Of a DNA stretch of 64,000 nucleotides, positions 1-7,082 are shown piece by piece. Every line of letters begins with the position of its first letter. Position 1 is the first letter of the stretch. A model generated the notes under the pieces. That model worked only from the letters and a program-made list of their open reading frames with translations, was not told where the DNA came from and searched no databases. The position numbers and the translations under genes are program-made. The DNA is from Paraplanobispora takensis (GTDB lineage Bacteria; Actinomycetota; Actinomycetes; Streptosporangiales; Streptosporangiaceae): the NCBI RefSeq assembly GCF_016863195.1, contig NZ_BOOK01000005.1:248001-312000 (forward strand). Reading direction: 5' to 3'.

Positions 1-867
1 CATCTCCCCGGCGAGCACCGGGGCGAACGCCTCCATGCCCTCCACCGGCACGCCCTCGGCCAGCTGGTCCAGGATCTCGGCCAGCGCCGGGTGGTCGGCG
101 GCCAGCGCCGCCGCCCTGGCCCTGACCTCCCCGGTCAGCAGCAGCTCGCGGCAGGGCGCGGCGAACAGCCCGTCCTCGGCGACCTCCAGCGAGCGCTGGT
201 CGGCCACCTTGAACCAGCGGATCTCCTCGACCGTGTCGCCCCAGAACTCCAGGCGCAGCGGGTGCTCCTCGGTCGGCGGGAAGACGTCGAGCAGCCCGCC
301 GCGCACCGCCACCTCACCGCGCTTCTCCACCATGTCCACGCGGTGGTAGCCGTTCTCCACGAGCCTGTGGACGACGGCGTCCAGATCGGCGTCGTCGCCC
401 GCGCGCAGCCGGATCGGCGCCAGGTCGCCCAGGCCCCGCACGATCGGCTGGAGCACCGCGCGGATCGGGGTGACGACCACCCGCAGCGGGCCGGCCGCCG
501 CGTCGCCCGCGACCGGGTGGGCCAGGCGGCGCAGTACGGCCAGGCGCTGGCCGACGGTGTCGCTGCGCGGCGACAGGCGCTCGTGCGGCAGGGTCTCCCA
601 GGCGGGGAAGACGGCGACCGCGCTCTCCCCGAGCAGGCTGGACAGCGCCGCCGTCAGGTCCTCGGCCTCGCGTCCGGTGGCGGTCACCGCCAGCACGGTC
701 CGCCCGGCCGGTCCCCCGTCCCTGGCCAGCGCGGCGACGGCGAAGGGCCGCAGCGCCGCGGGCGCGATGAGCGAGACGTCGGAGACGTCTCCCCCGCGCA
801 CGTCCGCCAGGACGGAGGCCAGCTTCGGCTCGCCCACGACAAGGTCAAGCAGTCCGGAAAGGCTCAT
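1..867 (-). CDS. mfd: Transcription-repair coupling factor, N-terminal part (gene runs off the left edge)
   Basis: Mfd removes RNA polymerase stalled at DNA lesions and recruits UvrA. Reading leftward from ATG 867, 289 codons are open to the window edge. The product begins MSLSGLLDLVVGEPKL and continues with the UvrB-homology module; VFPAWETLPHERLSP and the later FPPTEEHPLRLEFWGD stretch are typical of Mfd domains 1-2. The helicase and translocase domains lie outside the window. The gene is divergent from the methyltransferase at 1021, leaving a 153-bp gap. In other actinomycetes mfd lies near glmU-prs; here the polysaccharide locus stands between them. Identity is confident; only the N-terminal quarter is visible. 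Confidence 0.9.
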   Translation of the reverse strand, partial: MSLSGLLDLVVGEPKLASVLADVRGGDVSDVSLIAPAALRPFAVAALARDGGPAGRTVLAVTATGREAEDLTAALSSLLGESAVAVFPAWETLPHERLSPRSDTVGQRLAVLRRLAHPVAGDAAAGPLRVVVTPIRAVLQPIVRGLGDLAPIRLRAGDDADLDAVVHRLVENGYHRVDMVEKRGEVAVRGGLLDVFPPTEEHPLRLEFWGDTVEEIRWFKVADQRSLEVAEDGLFAAPCRELLLTGEVRARAAALAADHPALAEILDQLAEGVPVEGMEAFAPVLAGEM

Positions 868-1020
868 CAGAATTCGCCCACAGCCCCACGACGGCAACAC
901 GACAGGCCCCCGGCCGGCACAGGACGGGGGTCACCGGTCCAGGGTACTTCGCCCGCGCCGCCGATCCGCAGGAACCGAGCCACCTGAGAGATTTGTAACG
1001 GATCGACTACTGTTGGTGAT

Positions 1021-1740
1021 ATGACTGACGTGCAGTCGACTGCGACACGAAGCGACCTGTTCACCCGGCGGATCCGGGAGCACCGGACCGACAGGCCGGG
1101 CCGCCGGCTCGACGTCCTGATCGCCGGGTGCGGCCTGCCCGACCCCCTCGACCTCGACCGGGCGCGGGTCCGCGTCGTCGGGATCGACGAGGACATCCCG
1201 GCCGTGCGGTCCGCCATGGCCTCCCGCACGGACCTCGACTCGTGGGCGCTGGGCGACCTGCGGACGGTGCCCGTGCCGCCGCGGGCCTTCGACATCGTGT
1301 ACGTGCCGTTCCTGCTGGAGCGCATCCGGCATCCCGAGCTCGTGCTCGACCGGCTGCTGGCCGGGCTGCGGCCGGGCGGCCTGGCCATGCTGCGGATACG
1401 CGACCGGGCCTCGGCGTACGGCATGTGCGTCCGGATGACCCCCTCCCCGCTGCGCCGGCTGCTGTGGCGCAGGCTCGTCCCCGCGGGCACGGTCGGCCCG
1501 CTGCCCGCGGTGTACGGCGAGGCCACCTCGCGGGAGGGCGTCCACTCCTTCTGCCTGGCCCGGGGGCTGATCGTCACCGACGAGGTGCTGGAGTCGAGCG
1601 GCCCGGCGGCGAGCGGGCCGCTGGGGCGGGTGGCGTGCTCGGCGGTGCAGACCGCCTCCGCCGGCCGCTTCCCGGCCTCCCACGACACGATCGGCATGAT
1701 CGTCCGCAAGCCGCACAACCATTTCGCGCGGCTGATCTGA
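1021..1740 (+). CDS. Class I SAM-dependent methyltransferase-like protein
   Basis: This 239-residue protein looks like a small SAM-dependent methyltransferase. LIAGCGLPDP (residues about 33-42) fits motif I, VVGIDED fits the acidic motif II, and FDIVYVPFLLERIRHPE followed by LRPGGLAMLRI resembles the post-I and motif III strands of the Rossmann fold. The substrate cannot be read from sequence. It lies 69 bp upstream of the APS kinase gene and on the same strand, so it may belong to the sulfated-glycan locus, for example in sugar O-methylation or as an accessory factor, but this is inference. Part of the C-terminal half is not recognisable as any specific subfamily. Confidence 0.6.
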   Translation: MTDVQSTATRSDLFTRRIREHRTDRPGRRLDVLIAGCGLPDPLDLDRARVRVVGIDEDIPAVRSAMASRTDLDSWALGDLRTVPVPPRAFDIVYVPFLLERIRHPELVLDRLLAGLRPGGLAMLRIRDRASAYGMCVRMTPSPLRRLLWRRLVPAGTVGPLPAVYGEATSREGVHSFCLARGLIVTDEVLESSGPAASGPLGRVACSAVQTASAGRFPASHDTIGMIVRKPHNHFARLI

Positions 1741-1750
1741 CGAGGCAGGT

Positions 1751-1806
1751 TTGATGTGGGACAACTTGAATGGCTACAGTGGTGATATCCGACTAATTCG
1801 ATCGGA
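1751..1806 (+). promoter_or_regulatory. Candidate promoter and operator for the APS kinase gene
   Basis: The gap before the APS kinase gene holds TTGATG (1751-1756) and TACAGT (1775-1780), spaced 18 bp, a plausible -35/-10 pair. Just downstream of the expected start point is an inverted repeat, TCCGA-N9-TCGGA (1788-1806), in an AT-richer stretch. The position is suitable for a repressor. Functional assignment is inference. Confidence 0.3.
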
Positions 1807-1809
1807 ATT

Positions 1810-3048
1810 GTGGAGCAGATGACGGCGCCCTTCGAGTGGACCCCCGACGCCCGTGAACTCGCCGACCTGGAGCTGCTGCTCTCCGGCGCCTACCGGCCGC
1901 TGACCGGCTTCATGAGCGCGGACGACGCGCACGCGGTCGAGGAGCACGGCAGCATGGGCGACGGCACGCCCTGGCCCGCGCCCGTCACGCTCGCGCTTCC
2001 CGGCGACCACCCCGCCGCCCCCGGCGACCGGATCACGCTGCGCGATCCCGAGGGCGCCCCGCTGGCCGTCCTGACCGTCACCGAGCGCGCCCACGGCCTG
2101 GTCGCGGGCCCGGTCGAGGCGCTGGGCACCCCCGAGCACGGACCGTTCGCCCGGCTCCGGCGCAGCCCCGCGGAGATCCGCGGGGAGCTGGCCGGCCGGG
2201 AGACCCTGGCCGTCACCATGCGCGGGCCGCTGGACGACCTGAACGAGATCACGGCCACCGCCGAGGAGCTGGAGGCGACGATCCTGCTGCTCCCGCTGGC
2301 GTTCGGCGAGGGCGGGCCCGCCGTGGTCCGCGCCGCGCTGAAGGCCCGCGACAAGCTCGGCGGGGACACCCGTGTGGCGGTGGTCCCCCTCGCCCCCCGC
2401 GACGACCACGCCGTCGACCTGGAACTGCGCGAGCGCGTGGCCGAGGCGTACGGCGCGACCGAGCACCTGGCCGGTCCCGAACCCGTCACGCTCCCCGGGC
2501 CCCCGCACCGGCGCGGCCTGGTCGTCTTCTTCACCGGCCTGTCCGGCTCCGGCAAGTCGACCGTCGCCAGGGGGCTGCGGGACGCGCTGCTGGAGCGCGG
2601 CAGCCGTACGGTCACCTACCTCGACGGCGACGTCGTGCGCCACCTGCTCTCGGCGGGACTGGGCTTCTCCCGGGAGGACCGCGACCTCAACATCCGGCGG
2701 ATCGGCTTCGTCGCGGCCGAGGCGGCCCGGCACGGCGGGCTGGCGATCTGCGCGCCCATCGCGCCGTTCGCCTCCACCCGCGAGGAGGTCAGGGCGATGG
2801 TCGAGGCCGTGGGGGCCGACTTCCTGCTGGTCCACGTGGCCACCCCGCTGGCCGAGTGCGAGCGCCGCGACCGCAAGGGGCTCTACGCCAAGGCCCGCGC
2901 CGGGTCGATCCCGGAGTTCACGGGCATCTCCTCCCCCTACGAGGAGCCCGAGGACGCGGACCTGACCGTCGACACCACCGGCGTCTCCGTCGAGCGGGCC
3001 GTCGAGACAGTGCTGGACCCACTCATTCAGGGAGGCTGGGTGCGTTGA
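1810..3048 (+). CDS. cysC: Adenylylsulfate (APS) kinase with a degenerate N-terminal ATP-sulfurylase-like region
   Basis: The C-terminal half (about residues 236-412) is an APS kinase, which phosphorylates APS to PAPS, the sulfate donor. It has the P-loop GLSGSGKST (243-251), YLDGDVVRHLL, the FSREDRDLNIRR segment and GLYAKARAG. Residues about 10-130 resemble the PUA-like N domain of ATP sulfurylase (ELADLELLLSGAYRPLTGFM), but the catalytic QxRNxxHxxH motif is absent, so the protein probably cannot make APS. That step is supplied by CysD/CysN at 15760-17936. Start is GTG 1810; ATG 1819 is an alternative. No cysH or sulfite reductase is nearby, which points to PAPS for sulfotransferases rather than cysteine synthesis. 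Confidence 0.88.
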   Translation: MEQMTAPFEWTPDARELADLELLLSGAYRPLTGFMSADDAHAVEEHGSMGDGTPWPAPVTLALPGDHPAAPGDRITLRDPEGAPLAVLTVTERAHGLVAGPVEALGTPEHGPFARLRRSPAEIRGELAGRETLAVTMRGPLDDLNEITATAEELEATILLLPLAFGEGGPAVVRAALKARDKLGGDTRVAVVPLAPRDDHAVDLELRERVAEAYGATEHLAGPEPVTLPGPPHRRGLVVFFTGLSGSGKSTVARGLRDALLERGSRTVTYLDGDVVRHLLSAGLGFSREDRDLNIRRIGFVAAEAARHGGLAICAPIAPFASTREEVRAMVEAVGADFLLVHVATPLAECERRDRKGLYAKARAGSIPEFTGISSPYEEPEDADLTVDTTGVSVERAVETVLDPLIQGGWVR

Positions 3049-3088
3049 GGACGAACTCCACCAGCGGACGGGAAGCGGTGAGCGGCTG

Positions 3089-4045
3089 ATGGATCTCGAT
3101 CTCCCCCTGATCGGCGGGTCGTTCCTCGTCGCGATCATCGTCGGGCTGACCGGCATGGGCGGCGGCGCCCTGATGACGCCGATGATGATGCTGTTCTTCA
3201 ACGTGCCGCCGCTGGCGGCGGTCTCCAGCGACCTGGTCGCCTCGGCGGTGATGAAGCCGGTGGGCGGGTTCGTCCACATGCGGCGGGGAACGGTCAACCT
3301 GCGGCTGGTCGGCTGGCTGTGCGCGGGCTCGGTGCCCGCCGCGTTCTGCGGGGTGCTGCTGATCCGGGCGTTCGGTGAGGGCGAGCAGGTCCAGCAGGCC
3401 GTCAAGTACGCCCTGGGCGTGGCCCTGCTGCTGGCCGTCGTGGGCCTGGTCGCCAAGGCCTATCTCGCCGGGCGCGAGGGGCCCGCCTCGGCGGAGGTCG
3501 GCGAGATCGCCGTGCGCCCGATCCCGACCGTACTGATCGGTATAGTCGGCGGCGTCGTCGTGGGCATCTCCTCGGTGGGCTCGGGCTCCCTGATGATCGT
3601 GGCCCTGCTCATGCTCTATCCCGCGCTGAAGGCCAACCAGCTCGTCGGCACCGACCTGGTCCAGGCGGTCCCGCTGGTCACCTCGGCCGCCCTCGGGCAC
3701 CTGCTGTTCGGCGACTTCCAGCTCGACGTCACCGCCTCGCTGCTGGTGGGGGCGATCCCCGGCGTCTACATCGGGGCGCGCATCTCCTCGCGGGCGCACG
3801 GCGACGTCATCCGCGCGCTGCTGGCGGTGGTGCTGCTGGCCTCGTCCCTCAAGCTGCTGGGCGTGGGCAACGTGGCGCTGCTGTGGATCCTGGCCGGCGC
3901 GGTGCTCGCCGGGGCGGTCGTGTTCCGGTCACTCGCGCGGAACCGCCGTAGAGCGCAGGTAGGGGTCGTGGGCGAGGGCGCGGAAGGCGGCCGTGGCACC
4001 GGGAGTGGTGTCGAACCGGGTGTCCCCTCGCGGGGCGCGCGGTGA
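3089..4045 (+). CDS. TauE/SafE-family sulfite/organosulfonate-type permease
   Basis: A 318-residue polytopic membrane protein of the TauE/SafE (DUF81) family. It has the two-repeat layout of the family, with the glycine-rich segment GLTGMGGGALMTPMMM near the N terminus and the matching VVGISSVGSGSLMIVALL at mid-protein, and about eight hydrophobic segments. Family members move sulfite, sulfoacetate or related anions across the inner membrane. It follows the APS kinase by 40 bp, so a role in sulfur-anion traffic for the sulfation locus is plausible but unproven. The last 39 codons run antisense into the 3' end of the GH26-like gene. Confidence 0.8.
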   Translation: MDLDLPLIGGSFLVAIIVGLTGMGGGALMTPMMMLFFNVPPLAAVSSDLVASAVMKPVGGFVHMRRGTVNLRLVGWLCAGSVPAAFCGVLLIRAFGEGEQVQQAVKYALGVALLLAVVGLVAKAYLAGREGPASAEVGEIAVRPIPTVLIGIVGGVVVGISSVGSGSLMIVALLMLYPALKANQLVGTDLVQAVPLVTSAALGHLLFGDFQLDVTASLLVGAIPGVYIGARISSRAHGDVIRALLAVVLLASSLKLLGVGNVALLWILAGAVLAGAVVFRSLARNRRRAQVGVVGEGAEGGRGTGSGVEPGVPSRGAR

Positions 4046-5011
4046 GTCGAAGTAGACCAGCGCCTTGATCTGCGGATAGCGGCGCATCTGCCGGCGGACC
4101 GAGGCGAAGAAGGACTCCTTGAACCGGCGCTGGTCGTAGCGCTCGAAGGCGCCCCACTCGGCGAGCATGAGCGGCTTGCCGGGGAAGCGCCACTGCATCC
4201 AGCGGTAGAACCCGGGCCACTGGGCGAAGTCGTCGCGGGTCTTGTTGATCAGCTGCTCGAAGGTCTGGACCCGGTCGTCGGCGTAGGGGTCCATGGCGAC
4301 CCAGTCGACCACGTCGTCACCCGGGTACAGCTGCTCGAACCAGGGCTTGGCGGCCCAGTTGGGCGCCCCCATGTAGGTCATCACGGTGACCGCGTTCCTG
4401 ACGCCCTTCTCCCGCAGGCGCAGCACCACGTGGCGGTACATCTGCGCGTAGTCCCGGGCGGTCATGCCCGAGGCCGGGTCCTCCCGCACGTCGTTCTCCG
4501 GCTCGTGGTGCACGGTCAGGAAGAACCGCTCGGGGAAGGTCCTGCGGATGTGCGCGGCCAGCCGGTCGATCCGCCGGTCCAGCGCCCCCCGGGCGATCTG
4601 GGCCCAGGTGTGGTCGAAGGACGGCTTCCAGTTGACCAGCAGGAGCCTGCGGCCGTCGGGGTCGCGGGCGATCGCCCGCTCCTCGCGCGTCGGGAAGAGC
4701 TCGGCTCCCCGGTGGTAGAGGTGCATGATGTCGGCCCGGCGCCCCATGCGCGCCTCGGCCCTGCGCAGCCCCGCCCCGGGCCGCCGGCCCGAGAACACCT
4801 CCGGCGTCATCCCCCACCAGGCCCCGCAGGAGGGGATGAGCCTGGCGCTGACCTCGCAGCCGGGAGTGGAGGAGTCCAGCCCCAGCAGACCGCTCGCCGG
4901 GGTGTGGTGCGTCGCGTCCCGCGCGACGCCCGAGGCCTGGGTGCACGCGCCCAGTCCCAGCATCAGGACGACACAGGAACCGGCGATTCCCGACATCTTC
5001 AGCGCTGACAT
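3929..5011 (-). CDS. GH26-like glycoside hydrolase, predicted lipoprotein
   Basis: The open frame extends upstream to 5386, but ATG 5011 gives a clean lipoprotein signal: MSALKMSGIAG, a hydrophobic core and the lipobox LGAC (cleavage before Cys at about residue 23). The mature protein resembles GH26 beta-mannanase-type hydrolases. HHEPEND supplies a candidate acid/base Glu and LMLAEWGAFE a candidate nucleophile Glu, and WVAMDPYAD and YFDSPR are in family-like positions. It would act outside the membrane on a beta-linked glycan, and within this locus it is a candidate for trimming or releasing the exported polysaccharide. It is divergent from the Wzz-like gene. Substrate specificity is not readable. 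Confidence 0.7.
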   Translation of the reverse strand: MSALKMSGIAGSCVVLMLGLGACTQASGVARDATHHTPASGLLGLDSSTPGCEVSARLIPSCGAWWGMTPEVFSGRRPGAGLRRAEARMGRRADIMHLYHRGAELFPTREERAIARDPDGRRLLLVNWKPSFDHTWAQIARGALDRRIDRLAAHIRRTFPERFFLTVHHEPENDVREDPASGMTARDYAQMYRHVVLRLREKGVRNAVTVMTYMGAPNWAAKPWFEQLYPGDDVVDWVAMDPYADDRVQTFEQLINKTRDDFAQWPGFYRWMQWRFPGKPLMLAEWGAFERYDQRRFKESFFASVRRQMRRYPQIKALVYFDSPRAPRGDTRFDTTPGATAAFRALAHDPYLRSTAVPRE

Positions 5012-5354
5012 TAAATCGGCATTTGTCCGATACAACAGTGCCTCACACATGATCCACTTGCGCGTTTCCTGACTTTCCGCGAACCACACCCTCCCATCTA
5101 CCGGACCTGCCGTGCCGCATACTTTGCCGCTCCGTTCCGGAGGGACGGGGTGGCGGGGAGGAAATAACGGATAAACCATCGTTATCTCGCCGTGATTGCC
5201 GTGTCTGGCGTGAAGAAATCTTGCGTATTCGATCGGGAAAATGGCAACCCGGCCTATAGTTCCTAGGGTTTCCAGAGCCGTCGCCCCTGCTCCACGGGGC
5301 CGGCCCGAGTCGTCCTCACCGCCCGAGGCCCGCCCGAGAGGGACCCGTGTATCC
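5012..5354. promoter_or_regulatory. Divergent intergenic region between GH26-like lipoprotein and Wzz-like gene
   Basis: This 343-bp gap is AT-richer than its surroundings and must hold promoters for both flanking genes. It contains the inverted repeat ATAACG-N10-CGTTAT (5164-5185) and a good -10-like hexamer, TATAGT (5255-5260), on the plus strand, without a convincing -35. GAGAGGGA (5336-5343) is a usable ribosome site for ATG 5355. No small gene was seen. Regulatory roles are inferred. Confidence 0.35.
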
Positions 5355-7082
5355 ATGAGCCTGTCGCCGGACCCGTCGCCGGACACCGCCGTCCGCCGCT
5401 CCGGCGGAGATCTGGCGGATTACGCGGCCCTGCTCCGCCGCCGCTGGCCGATCTTCCTGCTCTGCCTGCTGGCGGGCACCGGCGGGGGCGTCGCCCTGCT
5501 GAGCTCCACCCCGCCCTCCTACACCGCCTCCGCCCACGTCCTGGTCACCGCGACCGGCGTCCAGGAGCCGACCAACCAGGTGACCGGCCGGCAGCGCGAG
5601 GCGCTCAACCTCGACACCGAGGCGCAGATCGCCCAGTCCGCGGTGGTCGCCAGGAAGGCCGAGAAGGCCCTCAAGGGCGACCTCGACCCCGTCGACGTCA
5701 ACGTGCCGCCCAACACCTCGGTCCTGGAGATCTCCTACACCGCCGCCGACCCCAACAGCGCCGCGGCGGGGGCCAGCGCCTACGCCCAGGCCTACCTCGC
5801 CCACCGCCGGGAGGCCGCCGCCCAGGCGCTGGGCGTCCAGCTGGAGAGCTTCCACGACAAGCTCAAGCAGCTCGACAAGGGCATGACCGAGGTCGTGGCC
5901 GAGCTCCCCGGGCTGGCCAGGGGCGGCGCGGAGCGCACCATCGCCCTGCAGCGGCGCAGCGTGCTCAGCCGCCAGATCTACAACCTCACCGTCAAGTACG
6001 ACGAGCTCAGGACCGTCGCGGTCACCCCCGGCTCGGTGATCAGCGAGGCGGTCGCCCCGGACGCCCCCAGCGCCCCGAGCCCTCCCCTGTACGTCGGAAG
6101 CGGCTTCATGCTGGGCCTGCTGTCCGGGGTCGCCCTGGCCTGGCTCCGCGACCGTCTCGACCCCGGGATCCGCACGGTCCCCGACGTCATGCGCCTGACC
6201 GGGCTCGACGTCGTCAGCGGCGAGCGGGTGCGCGACCTGTCCGGTACGGCGGGCGCGGTGGTGCTGGTCCCGCTGCCCGGCGCCTCCGCCCGCGAGGTCA
6301 GGCGGGCTCTGCGCGAGCTGCGCGGCGGGCGCGTGCCGGTGGTCGGCGCGGTCGTCACCGCCCGCGACAAGCGCCCCGGCAGGCGCCCCCGCGGGGACGG
6401 CCACCGGCCCGACCCGGCCCCGGCCGCACCCGGCCGGTCCGCCGACGCCCGGGTGGCCGCGGCGATCGAAAGCGCCGTGGCCTCGAACACCGCGACGCCG
6501 GACCCCGTGGCCTCGAACACCGTGACGCCGAGCCTTGTGGCCTCGAACGCCGCGACGCCGAATCCTGTGACGCCGGCCGCCGTGACATCGAATCCCGCGA
6601 CCCCGAACGCCGTGACCTCCGGCCCTTCGCGCGCCGTCGGCTCCGGTCCGGCCACCGGCCCCTCACCGGCCCCGGGCCGCCGCACATCCCCCAAGCCCGC
6701 GCCCCCCGGCCACCCCGTGCTCCCCGACTCCCCGGTCATCGGCCACCCGGCGCTCTCCGGACCCGTACCGGCCGCCGGCCGCAGCACCTCGCCCGATCCC
6801 GCATCCGCCGCCGGGCGCTCCACACCCCCCGGCCCCGCGCCGGCCACCGGCCGTCACACGTCCCCGGATCCCGCACCCGCCCGGCGCTCCGCCTCTCCGG
6901 AGGCCGGGGCCCCCACCACGGAGATCTCCGTCGACGACGTCCGGGCCGCCATGCGCAGGACCGGGCTGCCCTCCGCCGGGCTGGCCGTACCCTCCGCCCA
7001 GAGTGAGCCCGCGGAGGGTTCGCCGGAGACCACCCCGCTGGTGCAGTTCCCGGTGGTCGGCAAGAAGGTCTTCCCGCAGTGA
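5355..7082 (+). CDS. Wzz-like polysaccharide co-polymerase with long Pro/Thr/Ser-rich tail
   Basis: A 575-residue chain-length-determinant-type protein. Residues about 19-30 (DLADYAALLRRRW) and TM1 (about 31-50) are the classic Wzz N terminus, the extracytoplasmic part follows, and TM2 is PLYVGSGFMLGLLSGVALAWL (about 244-264) with the family-typical ERLDP-like DRLDPGIRTVPDV just after. No Walker motifs follow, so there is no fused tyrosine kinase. Instead residues about 350-545 are low-complexity Pro/Ala/Thr/Ser repeats. The protein should control length or assembly of the glycan polymer together with the Wzy-like protein, whose gene overlaps it by 4 bp (GTGA). ATG 5355 is preferred to upstream 5241 because of GAGAGGGA at 5336. 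Confidence 0.75.
   Translation: MSLSPDPSPDTAVRRSGGDLADYAALLRRRWPIFLLCLLAGTGGGVALLSSTPPSYTASAHVLVTATGVQEPTNQVTGRQREALNLDTEAQIAQSAVVARKAEKALKGDLDPVDVNVPPNTSVLEISYTAADPNSAAAGASAYAQAYLAHRREAAAQALGVQLESFHDKLKQLDKGMTEVVAELPGLARGGAERTIALQRRSVLSRQIYNLTVKYDELRTVAVTPGSVISEAVAPDAPSAPSPPLYVGSGFMLGLLSGVALAWLRDRLDPGIRTVPDVMRLTGLDVVSGERVRDLSGTAGAVVLVPLPGASAREVRRALRELRGGRVPVVGAVVTARDKRPGRRPRGDGHRPDPAPAAPGRSADARVAAAIESAVASNTATPDPVASNTVTPSLVASNAATPNPVTPAAVTSNPATPNAVTSGPSRAVGSGPATGPSPAPGRRTSPKPAPPGHPVLPDSPVIGHPALSGPVPAAGRSTSPDPASAAGRSTPPGPAPATGRHTSPDPAPARRSASPEAGAPTTEISVDDVRAAMRRTGLPSAGLAVPSAQSEPAEGSPETTPLVQFPVVGKKVFPQ
6477..6640 (+). repeat. 30-bp in-frame tandem repeats in the Wzz-like gene
   Basis: Three near-identical 30-bp units (6477-6506, 6507-6536, 6537-6566) encode VASNTATPDP, VASNTVTPSL and VASNAATPNP, then decay into related VTSNPATPN-type segments to about 6640. 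The unit is a multiple of three, so copy-number change would keep the frame. The encoded tail is Pro/Thr-rich and probably disordered. Confidence 0.7.
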
